From Alphaproteobacteria bacterium (GTDB lineage: Bacteria; Pseudomonadota; Alphaproteobacteria; Rhizobiales; CAJQND01): a stretch of 64,000 bases of DNA. The position numbers and the translations under genes were made by a program. The stretch lies in contig JAAEUE010000128.1 of NCBI GenBank assembly GCA_024227565.1, forward strand, positions 49,915 to 113,914, read 5' to 3'. How positions within the stretch are numbered: the stretch's first letter is position 1; each line of letters starts with the position of its first letter. The notes under the pieces are model-generated. The model made no database searches. It was not told the DNA's origin and saw only the letters and a list, made by a program, of their open reading frames with translations. Positions 34,155 through 42,146 of the stretch are shown in pieces.

Positions 34155-34250
34155 TCATACGGACGCCAATCACTGGGTTCGTAGTAAAAACCGGTCCGGC
34201 TCGAATGAGAGGACCATCATCAACCTTGCTCAATCGAGGAGGAGCACTAA
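34155..34250 (+). promoter_or_regulatory. ROSE-like RNA thermometer in the hsp20 leader
   Basis: The leader contains TTGCT (34224-34228) shortly before the ribosome site AGGAGGAG, the arrangement of ROSE elements: the U(U/C)GCU segment pairs with the Shine-Dalgarno sequence at low temperature and releases it on heating. Leader length and the downstream hsp20 gene also fit. Upstream stems were not drawn in full. Confidence 0.75.
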
Positions 34251-34715
34251 ATGTTTGATTTTGCACCACTTTACCGTTCAACCGTAGGATTCGACCGCTT
34301 GGCCAACATGTTGGACCAGGCCTCTGGCGTTGAGGCCAACACAGGCTATCCGCCCTACAATATCGAGCGCACATCCGACGACGAATACCGCATCACCATG
34401 GCCGTGGCCGGGTTTGGCGAAGGCGACTTGAACATCGAGATCAAGGAGCACACCCTGACCGTGTCCGGCAAGAAGGCCGACGAGGCCAAGGAAGATGGTG
34501 TGCAGCTGCTGCACCGCGGTATTGCCACCCGCAGCTTCGAGCGCCGCTTCCAGGTCGCAGACCATGTGGAAGTGACCGGTGCCGGTCTTGAAAACGGCCT
34601 GCTTCACATCTCACTGAAGCGGGAAATCCCCGAAGCCATGAAACCCCGCACGATTGCGATCGGCGCGGCCAAGGCCAAGGGCAAACACAAAGCAATTGAG
34701 CAGAAAGCCGCTTAA
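34251..34715 (+). CDS. Small heat-shock protein Hsp20 (IbpA-like)
   Basis: A 154-residue small heat-shock chaperone of the rhizobial class A type. The alpha-crystallin domain spans about residues 35-125 ('YRITMAVAGFGEGDLNIEI', 'SFERRFQVADHVEVTGAGL', 'LENGLLHISLKREIPE'), with the C-terminal I-x-I-like 'PRTIAI' used for oligomer contacts. It holds unfolding proteins under stress. It is preceded by a sigma32 promoter and ROSE-like leader and followed by its own terminator, so it is monocistronic. Confidence 0.93.
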   Translation: MFDFAPLYRSTVGFDRLANMLDQASGVEANTGYPPYNIERTSDDEYRITMAVAGFGEGDLNIEIKEHTLTVSGKKADEAKEDGVQLLHRGIATRSFERRFQVADHVEVTGAGLENGLLHISLKREIPEAMKPRTIAIGAAKAKGKHKAIEQKAA

Positions 34716-34742
34716 GGCTTCAAGCCTCAATCTCAGAGTTGA

Positions 34743-34773
34743 AGGGCGGCCCCCCACAAGGCCGCCCTTTTTC
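34743..34773 (+). terminator. Rho-independent terminator after hsp20
   Basis: GGGCGGCC and GGCCGCCC form a GC-rich stem around a short CCCCACAA loop, followed by TTTTT. It begins 28 bases after the hsp20 stop and slightly overlaps the 3' end of the convergent membrane hydrolase gene. Confidence 0.85.
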
Positions 34774-35797
34774 ATTTCCGGGGCCCTTTGGCAAGGATCA
34801 TGCGCCAGAGCCTGCCCATCGCCCATGCAGCGTCGCTGCGATGGGTGCGGAACTTCGCATGCTTGTTCTGTCCGGCGCTGCTGATGACTTCGATCGACCA
34901 GAGGGCGGCAATCTGGTTGGGGACCATGGAATAACGCACATCGATGATCCGGCCCGGCCGCGCCGGATCTTGCGCAATATAGTCCCTGCTGAACGTCCGG
35001 AAGCGTTCAATGTCCCGGGCCTGCTGCGTTTCCGGCGTCAACCAGGGCAAATCGGCCGCCAGATCGAGTTTGGGCAGCGATGACCCGGGAAAGGTTCTGG
35101 GGGCCAAGCCGGCACGCACGGCATCCACGTAGTAGCGCCCGTTTGCCTCGTAGAGCGTCTTCCACACGACAATATTGCCAAAGCTCGGTTTCACCTCCAT
35201 GCGATCCGGCGTGTGGCCTCTGCCGGCGGCAATGTCCCGGCCCATCTGCAGGGCGTTCTGATGTTGCATGGCGCCAAGGGCCAGATAGGCCGCCGCCCAC
35301 ACCAGGCCCGCCTTGGCGAGGACCGGCTTGCGTTTCAGCGCTGCTGCCAGCGCAAGGCCGGCAAGCGGCAGAGTGAACAGGGGATCGACAACCGAAACGA
35401 TCCGCCAGGCAATCCGCGCATCGCTGAACGGCCAGAACAGCATGGTTCCGTAGGAGGTTGCTGAATCCAGCAGCGCATGGGTCGCATAGCCCATTGTGCA
35501 GAACAAAGCTGTTTGTAGGAAGCTCAGCTTCCAGCGCCGGCCCAAAAGAAAATGCAGCACAAGCGCCATGATGAGGCCGCCGACGGGAATGAAGATCAGA
35601 GAATGGGTGAACTGGCGGTGATATTCCAGGAACAGCAATGGGTCAGACGATGAACGGATGAACACATCCAGATCTGCCGCCATGCCCGAAAAGAACCCCA
35701 GAGCACCGGCGATGACGATGTTGGACTTGGCGCGGGTGGCTTGGGGTAGGGCGGCTCCCAGCGCGCCTCCCAGCGTGCCTTGTGTCAGGGGGTCCAT
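34772..35797 (-). CDS. YdjM/DUF457-type membrane-bound metal-dependent hydrolase
   Basis: A 341-residue membrane protein opening 'MDPLTQGTLGGALGAAL'. The conserved metal-binding histidines and aspartates are in 'GMAADLDVF', 'YHRQFTHSLIF' and 'ATHALLDSATSYGT', as in the YdjM/YbcI family; about five helices lie in the first half, and the C-terminal 130 residues are soluble. The natural substrate of this family is unknown. Confidence 0.8.
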   Translation of the reverse strand: MDPLTQGTLGGALGAALPQATRAKSNIVIAGALGFFSGMAADLDVFIRSSSDPLLFLEYHRQFTHSLIFIPVGGLIMALVLHFLLGRRWKLSFLQTALFCTMGYATHALLDSATSYGTMLFWPFSDARIAWRIVSVVDPLFTLPLAGLALAAALKRKPVLAKAGLVWAAAYLALGAMQHQNALQMGRDIAAGRGHTPDRMEVKPSFGNIVVWKTLYEANGRYYVDAVRAGLAPRTFPGSSLPKLDLAADLPWLTPETQQARDIERFRTFSRDYIAQDPARPGRIIDVRYSMVPNQIAALWSIEVISSAGQNKHAKFRTHRSDAAWAMGRLWRMILAKGPRK

Positions 35798-35864
35798 GGG
35801 CTCATGTCTGTTGTTTGCTCCTGTTCGGGTGAGCTCTGTGGGGCCTGAGCAGCCATCCCAACCC

Positions 35865-36136
35865 TCACTCTGTGGTCAGGCACCAGCCTGTTGGAGCGCG
35901 AACGAAGGCAATCGTCTTGCCTGGCGCCTCCGTGTTCATGGTTGAAGCGGTCGCCCGATCTCCATCGGTTTGAACATTGCGCAACTCTCCTTCTTCCGGC
36001 GCAAGCGCCTTTCCATGCCAGCGCTTCAAATAGGGCGCTATTTTCTGCATGAGGCCGGGCCAATCTTGAACGATCGTTGAGATCTCCTGATCACCCTGGG
36101 TGCAGCGGCCTTTAGGGTCAATTTTGAAGCCGTGCT
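35865..36136 (-). pseudogene. Possible broken small gene between the hydrolase and the FAD oxidoreductase
   Basis: This lies in a 356-base gap. A minus-strand frame reads 'DGQHGFKIDPKGRCTQ' and continues protein-like through 'VQDWPGLMQKIAPYLKRW' to 'RAPTGWCLTTE' and a stop at 35865, but it has no start codon upstream of the internal ATG at 36050. An ATG that overlaps the oxidoreductase stop (ATGA) opens the neighbouring frame ('MTATETAST...') and would run into it after a single-base change. Either a 61-residue protein starts at 36050 or a longer gene has been broken by a frameshift near 36125. The remaining part of the gap shows nothing. Confidence 0.35.
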
Positions 36137-36153
36137 GGCCGTCTCAGTCGCGG

Positions 36154-37419
36154 TCATATCGCATCCCTGAAGCGGTACCATCCGAGAATTAACGGCAGGA
36201 ACCAGGGCCTGCCCCAATAGAGTGGGCGGGTCTCGAATGGGTCGCCTCCCAGTGCTGAGGTGGCCGGCCCTTCATTGATGATGCGATTTGCTGCCAGTCT
36301 GCCGAACCAGCTGGCCCAGATGACGCCCGATCCGCAAAATCCGGCTGCATAGTGAACACCGTCTTCCACCGCGAGCTTCGGACGGCGGTCGAACGGAAAG
36401 GAGACATTCCCCCACCAGACGTGGGTCAGGGGGATGTCCTTGAGTTCAGGAAAAATCGACACCATGACATCGTGCAGCGCTGCGGCCTTAACCTTGGGGT
36501 CGTTCGACCAGGCACCGGAGCGGCCGCCAAAAACCATGCGCTTGTGTGCAGGGCACGCACGGTAATAGGGAAAGAGGATACGGGTATCGCCAAGTGTGCG
36601 CTTCTTCGGCATGAGCTTTGCCATCAGCTCACTTGGGAGGGGCTCAGTGGCGATGATCTGGCTTTGCGGCGAGACAAGCCGCCGCCTTAGCCATGGCAAT
36701 TCCTTGTCCGTGTAGCCATTGGTGGCCACAACGAGATTGCGAGCCTTCACTGTTCCGCGCGCCGTCTCAATCTTCAGTTCGTTACCTTCCCTGCCAAAAC
36801 CGGTCACGCAACAGGTGCCATGTATGGTGACCCCCGCATCCAGCGCGCGTTGCAGGAGGCCTCGGTGATAGAGCGCGGGATGGAGCGCGCTCATGTCCTC
36901 CTGAACCAGGCCGCCGTGGTAGAGGTCGCTGCCGATCTCGTTTTGCTGCTCCGCCTTGGGAACGGCGTAGATCGCGCGCTCAAAGTGCCGGGTAACCGTT
37001 TCGGCCTCACGGGCCAACACCTCGTAGTCGCCGGGCCGATAGGCACCGGTAAACCGGCCGTGGTTTTCCAGGTGGCAGTCGATCTTTTCAGTGCGAATGA
37101 AATTCTTAAACCAGGCCTCGGCCTCAAGGCCTTCCCGGTAAAGGCCAAATGCCTTTTTCTCTCCTTCTGTTTCAATGAGTGTACTCAGGCGGAACTTTGT
37201 GGTGCCTGCAACCATGCCGCCATTGCGGCTCGATGCCCCGAAGCCTGGCACCTCCTTGTCAAACACCTGGACCGAACGGCCCGCACGAGCCAGCCTCAAT
37301 GCAGCATGCAGACCAGCATATCCGGCGCCGATGACCGCTACATCGCAAGATGGTGAAAAGGGCTGTTGGTCCAGTGGTTGCGGTCGGGCCATTTCCCACC
37401 AGAAAGGTTCATGCTGCAT
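36154..37419 (-). CDS. FAD-dependent amine/amino-acid oxidoreductase (DAO family, OrdL/PuuB-like)
   Basis: A 421-residue flavoprotein. The dinucleotide-binding motif 'DVAVIGAGYAGLHAALRLA' starts near residue 26, 'GASSRNGGMVAG' is the conserved follow-up block, and the C-terminal 'GVHYAAGFCGSGVIWASWFG' binds the flavin. The length and the N-terminal W-rich extension ('EPFWWEMARP') fit the gamma-glutamylputrescine oxidase/OrdL subgroup, so amine catabolism is likely. The agmatinase gene lies 2.2 kb away but on the other strand. Confidence 0.82.
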   Translation of the reverse strand: MQHEPFWWEMARPQPLDQQPFSPSCDVAVIGAGYAGLHAALRLARAGRSVQVFDKEVPGFGASSRNGGMVAGTTKFRLSTLIETEGEKKAFGLYREGLEAEAWFKNFIRTEKIDCHLENHGRFTGAYRPGDYEVLAREAETVTRHFERAIYAVPKAEQQNEIGSDLYHGGLVQEDMSALHPALYHRGLLQRALDAGVTIHGTCCVTGFGREGNELKIETARGTVKARNLVVATNGYTDKELPWLRRRLVSPQSQIIATEPLPSELMAKLMPKKRTLGDTRILFPYYRACPAHKRMVFGGRSGAWSNDPKVKAAALHDVMVSIFPELKDIPLTHVWWGNVSFPFDRRPKLAVEDGVHYAAGFCGSGVIWASWFGRLAANRIINEGPATSALGGDPFETRPLYWGRPWFLPLILGWYRFRDAI

Positions 37420-37563
37420 TTAAGCCTCACTCACAATGGAACGGCGAGTGTATCAAACCAAGGTGTAAGGTAAAGCCGGTGAAAAATTCGAGGCGCCGTG
37501 ACACGCGTGGCCCCACCACCCGAATAGGGAATGGAGCGCGGTTGTCGCTCGCCTCCCCCCACG

Positions 37564-37658
37564 CCCCTGCGAAAGCAGGGGCCCATAGCTGGGAGCGTGT
37601 GGTTGGCACCGAGGTGTGGATCCCTGCTTTCGCAGGGATGCGGGAATTGGGCCAGGGG
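37564..37658 (+). repeat. GC-rich palindromic repeat unit 1
   Basis: The unit begins with the hairpin CCCCTGCGAAAGCAGGGG and ends with CCCTGCTTTCGCAGGG plus GATGCGGGAATTGGGCCAGG. The second copy follows at 37771-37862 in the same orientation and a third, inverted, at 58233-58321. The peptide 'PAFAGM', familiar from proteobacterial repeats, is encoded by the second hairpin. Confidence 0.85.
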
Positions 37659-37770
37659 ATGCGAAATCTAACACACCGTCATGCCTGCGCAGGGATGACG
37701 GGAGAGGGTGCAGGGATGACGATAGGAAGAAGACAGAGATAATGATGAATAAGGGCCCCACCCTCCACAC

Positions 37771-37862
37771 CCCCGCGAAAGCAGGGGCCATAGCTCGGAG
37801 CATGTGGTTGGCTTCCGGTGGTGGATCCCTGGTTTCGCAGGGATGCGGGAATTGGGCCAGGG
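37771..37862 (+). repeat. GC-rich palindromic repeat unit 2
   Basis: Same layout as unit 1: opening hairpin CCCCGCGAAAGCAGGGG, a shared middle (CCATAGCTCGGAGCATGTGGTTGG), then TTTCGCAGGGATGCGGGAATTGGG. One base change in the closing hairpin (GGTTTCG for GCTTTCG) shows that the copies are ageing. Confidence 0.85.
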
Positions 37863-38022
37863 TATGCGGGAGTTGGGGCCAGGGGATGCGGGGCGGGGGG
37901 AGAGCCGGGATAACCGTGAGGGCCGCTCACCGCCCCCGTAAGACAAACAGAGCATTGCTCCAGCCCGCCGCTTTGACTAGCTTGACCCAAAGACCCAAGG
38001 CACAACCCACAGAGCCCCCGCC

Positions 38023-39648
38023 ATGACGAACCCCTATGAAACAGATCTCGACAAAAACCCGGCAAACCACCAGCAGCTCACCCCCCTCTCGTTCCTGGAG
38101 CGGGCCGCCATGGTGTGCCCGGACCGCGCAGCCATCATCCATGGCAAACAGCGCGTCACCTACGCTGAATTCTACGCCCGTTCCCGCAAGCTCGCCTCTG
38201 TTCTGGCGCGCCATGGCATCGGCAAGGGCGACACGGTGTCGGCCATGCTGTCGAACACACCGCCCATGCTCGAATGCCACTATGGGGTGCCAATGACCGG
38301 CGGGGTCTTGCATGCCGTCAACACACGCCTGGATGCAGCCAACGTGGCGTTCATGCTGGATCATGCCAACACCAAAATCCTCATAACCGACCGCGAGTTC
38401 GCCCCGGCCGTCAAGGAAGCTTTGGAACTGGCGGGCGTGGAGCCCCTGGTGGTGGATTATGACGACCCGGAGTTTGCCCAGGATGGAGAGTTGCTGGGGG
38501 CCGTTGAATATGAGGATTTCATCGCCGATGGAGATCCGGCCTTCGCCTGGACCCCGCCGGACGATGAATGGGATTCAATCTCCCTCAACTACACCTCCGG
38601 CACCACCGGAAATCCGAAGGGTGTGGTCTACCACCACCGCGGCGCCAACCTGATGGGCTACGGCAACGTGGTCGCCGGCGCCATGCCCGACGGCTGCACC
38701 TACCTTTGGACCCTGCCCATGTTCCACTGCAACGGCTGGTGTTTCCCTTGGTCGGTCTCCGTGGTGGGCGGCACTCATGTGTGCCTGCGCTGGGTGCGGG
38801 CAAAAGCGATTTTTGACGCCATTGCCGAACATAAGGTCACCCACATGTGCGGTGCGCCCATCGTCATGTCGACCCTGCTGAACGCACCGGCTGAAGAAAA
38901 GCGCGAGTTGCCGCACACGGTGCAGTTCATCACTGCGGCAGCACCGCCGCCTGAAGCTGTACTGGCCGGCATGGCCACCGCCGGCTTCAATGTCACCCAC
39001 GTTTATGGTCTGACGGAATCCTATGGGCCCGCGGTTGTGAACCAGTGGAAGCCGGAATGGGACGCGCTTGATCCCGCCGCCCAAGCGGCCAAGAAGGCTC
39101 GTCAGGGCGTGCGCTATGCGGCTCTGGAAGACCTCGACGTGATGGACCCTGAAACCATGGTGCCGGTGCCCCGCAACGGCGAGGTCATGGGCGAGGTGAT
39201 GATGCGCGGCAACATCGTCATGAAGGGCTATCTGAAGAACCCGGACGCAACCAAGGCCGCCTTTGCCGGCGGCTGGTATCACACCGGAGACTTGGGCGTG
39301 CGCCATCCTGACGGCTATATACAGCTGAAGGACCGTTCCAAGGACATCATCATTTCCGGCGGCGAGAACATCTCCTCCATCGAGGTGGAAGACACGCTCT
39401 ATAAGCACCCGGCCATCACGGCCGCTGCCGTGGTCGCAAAACCCGATGACAAGTGGGGCGAGACCCCGTGTGCCTTTGTTGAGGTGCAGGCTGGAACCGA
39501 GCTGAGCGAGCAGGAGGTGATCGACCATTGCCGGGCTCATCTTGCGCGCTTCAAGTGCCCGCGCCATGTGGTGTTCACCGAATTGCCGAAAACCTCCACC
39601 GGCAAAATCCAGAAGTTCAAGCTCCGTGATCTAGCAGAGGCAGAATGA
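38023..39648 (+). CDS. Acyl-CoA synthetase (AMP-binding, short/medium-chain type)
   Basis: A 541-residue acyl-CoA ligase. Core motifs are 'LNYTSGTTGNPKGVVYHHRG', 'HVYGLTESYGP', 'GWYHTGDLGVRHPDGY' and the C-terminal catalytic Lys in 'PKTSTGKIQKFKLRD'. This subgroup ('LTPLSFLERAA' at the start) includes fatty-acyl- and methylmercaptopropionate-CoA ligases (DmdB-like); the chain preference is not readable. Five bases separate it from agmatinase, so the two may be co-transcribed, an unusual pairing. Confidence 0.87.
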   Translation: MTNPYETDLDKNPANHQQLTPLSFLERAAMVCPDRAAIIHGKQRVTYAEFYARSRKLASVLARHGIGKGDTVSAMLSNTPPMLECHYGVPMTGGVLHAVNTRLDAANVAFMLDHANTKILITDREFAPAVKEALELAGVEPLVVDYDDPEFAQDGELLGAVEYEDFIADGDPAFAWTPPDDEWDSISLNYTSGTTGNPKGVVYHHRGANLMGYGNVVAGAMPDGCTYLWTLPMFHCNGWCFPWSVSVVGGTHVCLRWVRAKAIFDAIAEHKVTHMCGAPIVMSTLLNAPAEEKRELPHTVQFITAAAPPPEAVLAGMATAGFNVTHVYGLTESYGPAVVNQWKPEWDALDPAAQAAKKARQGVRYAALEDLDVMDPETMVPVPRNGEVMGEVMMRGNIVMKGYLKNPDATKAAFAGGWYHTGDLGVRHPDGYIQLKDRSKDIIISGGENISSIEVEDTLYKHPAITAAAVVAKPDDKWGETPCAFVEVQAGTELSEQEVIDHCRAHLARFKCPRHVVFTELPKTSTGKIQKFKLRDLAEAE

Positions 39649-39652
39649 TCCT

Positions 39653-40606
39653 ATGACAGCATACAACCAGCCGCTCGGCGGCAACGACATGCCCCGCTTT
39701 GCCGGTCCGGCCACCATGATGCGCCTGCCGGTGCAGGACACTGCTGAAGGCCTTCAGGCCTGCTTTGTTGGCGTGCCTATGGACATTGGCACCTCCAACC
39801 GGTCGGGCACCCGCCATGGGCCCCGCCAGATCCGTGCTGAAAGCTGCATGCTGCGCCCCTACAACATGGCTACGGGCGCTGCCCCGTTCGACAGTTTTCA
39901 GGTGGCCGACATTGGCGATGTTGCGGTCAACACCTTCGATCTGAAGAAGACCGTGGGGATTATCGAAGAGGCCTATGACGCCCTTCTGGCCCATGACTGC
40001 GTCCCGCTCACCCTGGGCGGCGACCACACGCTCACCCTGCCCATCTTGCGGGCCTTGAAGAAAAAGCATGGCCCGGTGGCCCTGGTGCATGTGGATGCGC
40101 ACGCTGACATCAACGATCAGATGTTTGGCGAAGAGATTGCCCACGGCACGCCGTTCCGGCGGGCGGTGGAGGAGGGCTTGCTGCAAACCGACAAGGTGTT
40201 CCAGATCGGCCTGCGTGGCACCGGCTATGCGCCGGAAGATTTCGGCTGGCCCCGCGATCAGGGATTCACAGTGGTTCCCGCCGAGGACTGTTGGCACAAA
40301 TCGTTAACGCCGCTGATGGCCGAGGTGCGGCAAACCATTGGCGAGCAGCCGTGTTACCTGACCTATGACATCGACAGCCTGGACCCGTCCTTTGCGCCGG
40401 GCACCGGCACGGTGGAAATCGGCGGCCTGAGCACCTGGCAGGCCTTGGAGATCATCCGGGGCTGCAAGGGCCTGAACCTTGTGGGCGGCGATCTGGTTGA
40501 GGTTTCGCCACCCTATGACCCAAGCGGCAACACGGCTCTGATTGGGGCCAACCTGCTTTACGAGATGCTCTGTGTTCTTCCAGGGGTGAAATACACCGAT
40601 GTTTGA
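39653..40606 (+). CDS. speB: Agmatinase / guanidinobutyrase-family ureohydrolase
   Basis: A 317-residue arginase-family enzyme with both metal-ligand blocks: 'LGGDHTLTLP', 'HVDAHADINDQ' and 'YDIDSLDPSFAPGTGT'. It hydrolyses a guanidino compound to urea and an amine. The 'GEEIAHGTPFRRAVEEG' segment is as in agmatinases, but 4-guanidinobutyrate or other guanidine compounds are equally possible in alphaproteobacteria. Its last eight bases overlap the DUF2000 gene. Confidence 0.85.
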   Translation: MTAYNQPLGGNDMPRFAGPATMMRLPVQDTAEGLQACFVGVPMDIGTSNRSGTRHGPRQIRAESCMLRPYNMATGAAPFDSFQVADIGDVAVNTFDLKKTVGIIEEAYDALLAHDCVPLTLGGDHTLTLPILRALKKKHGPVALVHVDAHADINDQMFGEEIAHGTPFRRAVEEGLLQTDKVFQIGLRGTGYAPEDFGWPRDQGFTVVPAEDCWHKSLTPLMAEVRQTIGEQPCYLTYDIDSLDPSFAPGTGTVEIGGLSTWQALEIIRGCKGLNLVGGDLVEVSPPYDPSGNTALIGANLLYEMLCVLPGVKYTDV

Positions 40607-41006
40607 CACCAAATTCGTCATCGTGGTGCGCGGCGATCTGGAGACCTGGCAGAAGCTCAACGTGACCGCGTTCCTCTCCAGCGGCATTGCGGGCAACACG
40701 CCGGAGATGATGGGCGTGCCCTACAAGGATGCGGTGGGCAACAGCTATCGCAGCCTGTCCATCCAGCCGTGCATCGTGCTGTCTGCAGATGGCAACACGC
40801 TTGGAAACATCCACCGGCGCGCCCTGTCGCGCGGCGTGGAGGCGGCGGTTTACATCGAGGAGATGTTCGCCACCGGCCATGATGAAGACAACCGCGAGGT
40901 GTTCGGGCAGTTCAACCCCGACGACGCCAAGGTGGTGGGCATTGCGCTGCGCACCGACAAGAAGATCGCAGACAAGATCACGAAGGGCGCCAAGCTGCAC
41001 CAATAG
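40599..41006 (+). CDS. DUF2000 protein
   Basis: A 135-residue protein fitting DUF2000, a family with a peptidyl-tRNA-hydrolase-2-like fold and unknown function: 'KFVIVVRGDLETWQKLNVTAFL' in two parts at the start and 'GNTPEMMGVPYKDAVGN' in the middle. It overlaps the agmatinase stop by eight bases, so its product may assist agmatinase or its regulation; that is inference only. Confidence 0.75.
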   Translation: MFDTKFVIVVRGDLETWQKLNVTAFLSSGIAGNTPEMMGVPYKDAVGNSYRSLSIQPCIVLSADGNTLGNIHRRALSRGVEAAVYIEEMFATGHDEDNREVFGQFNPDDAKVVGIALRTDKKIADKITKGAKLHQ

Positions 41007-41037
41007 GCCGGGTGAGGAAGAGACGTCTTCCCCGCGG

Positions 41038-41067
41038 CCCTGCTTTCGCAGGGATGGGGGAGGGGCG
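41038..41067 (+). repeat. Half-unit of the GC-rich palindromic repeat
   Basis: CCCTGCTTTCGCAGGGATG followed by a G-rich tail is the closing hairpin of the repeat seen at 37564, 37771 and 58233. It lies in the 81-base gap between the convergent DUF2000 and MotB-like genes and may act as a bidirectional stop. Confidence 0.65.
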
Positions 41068-41087
41068 TGTTAAGCCGGAAATAGGAT

Positions 41088-42122
41088 TTACCGCTCGGTG
41101 AGCTTCAGCTCGATGCGCCGGTTCTTGGCTTTCGCCTCCGGCGTGGTTTCCGGGTCGATCGGCTGGAACTCGCCAAAGCCGGCCGCCACCAGCTTTTGCG
41201 GCGGCACGCCGCGCTCGATCAGGCGCTTGACCACGGCGATGGCGCGGGCCGAGGAGAGCTCCCAGTTGGACTGAAACTGGGCGGTAGGATTTGTGATGGG
41301 GTCGATGTCGGTATGCCCATCGACCCGCAGCACCCAGTTGATGTCCGTGGGGATTTGCGAACCCACTTCCAACAGGGCCAAGGCCAGCTTTTCAAGCTCG
41401 GTGCTGCCTTGCACATTTATGTTGGCAGAGCCTTGCGGAAACAGCACTTCAGATTGGAACACGAACCGGTCGCCCACAACCCGGATATCTGCCCGCTGGC
41501 TCAAGATGGCGCGCAGGCGGCCAAAGAACTCCGAACGATACCGGGCAAGTTCCTTCACCCGCTGGGCAAGGGCCGCGTTGAGCCGGCGGCCCAGATCCAC
41601 AATGCGCGTCTTGGCTTCCGCATCGCGCTGTTCTGCGGCGCCCAAGGCAGCGTTGAGCGTAGCCATTTGCCGGCGCAAGGCGGCGATCTGCTGGTTCAAA
41701 AGCTCAACTCGCGCCAAGGCCTGGCCCGACAGTTTCTTCTCCGAATTGACGGTTGTTTTCAGCGCGGCAGTTGCCTCGTTGGCCGATTTGGATTTCTTCG
41801 ATTCTTCCTCCAGCAGCGCAAGCAGACGCACGTTGTCTGAGCGTGTGACATTCAGCTTGTCGGTGAGCGACAGAAGCGCGCTCTCTGAATTGGCCCCGGA
41901 GGTTTTCTCCAAAGCCAGCAACTCGGTGAGTTCTGAGATTTGTGATTTGAGCCGGTTCAATGCCGAGCCTTGACCGGTAATCTCGCGGGCCAGCATGAAT
42001 TGGGCCAGCATGAAGATGGACAGCAAGAAGATGATCACCAGCAGCAGCGTGGCCATCGCATCAACGAACCCCGGCCAATAAAAGGCGGGATCTTGGCGGG
42101 GTCTGCGGCGGGCGAGGGCCAT
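41088..42122 (-). CDS. MotB/OmpA-like peptidoglycan-binding membrane protein
   Basis: A 344-residue protein with one N-terminal helix ('PGFVDAMATLLLVIIFLLSI') containing an Asp in the position used for proton passage in MotB/ExbD/TolR, a long coiled coil (about residues 50-190) and a C-terminal OmpA-like domain (about 225-342: 'VLRVDGHTDIDP', 'ARAIAVVKRLIERG', 'NRRIELKL'). With the adjacent MotA-like gene, 24 bases upstream, it forms a proton-driven inner-membrane motor anchored to peptidoglycan. No flagellar genes are near, so it is not the flagellar stator. Confidence 0.82.
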   Translation of the reverse strand: MALARRRPRQDPAFYWPGFVDAMATLLLVIIFLLSIFMLAQFMLAREITGQGSALNRLKSQISELTELLALEKTSGANSESALLSLTDKLNVTRSDNVRLLALLEEESKKSKSANEATAALKTTVNSEKKLSGQALARVELLNQQIAALRRQMATLNAALGAAEQRDAEAKTRIVDLGRRLNAALAQRVKELARYRSEFFGRLRAILSQRADIRVVGDRFVFQSEVLFPQGSANINVQGSTELEKLALALLEVGSQIPTDINWVLRVDGHTDIDPITNPTAQFQSNWELSSARAIAVVKRLIERGVPPQKLVAAGFGEFQPIDPETTPEAKAKNRRIELKLTER

Positions 42123-42146
42123 GGACTATCTACTCGTTAAATGCCG

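Larger units (their letters stand above)
37420..38022. other. Repeat-filled intergenic region
   Basis: This 603-base gap has no supported gene. It is filled by two copies of a GC-rich palindromic unit (described separately) joined by G-rich degenerate copies such as GGGATGCGGGAATTGGGCCAGG. All open frames through it are explained by the repeats. Confidence 0.7.

Noticed and set aside
38023..39648. Assignment as DmdB (methylmercaptopropionate-CoA ligase)
   Set aside because: The branch resembles it, but no other dmd genes are nearby and substrate cannot be decided from motifs.
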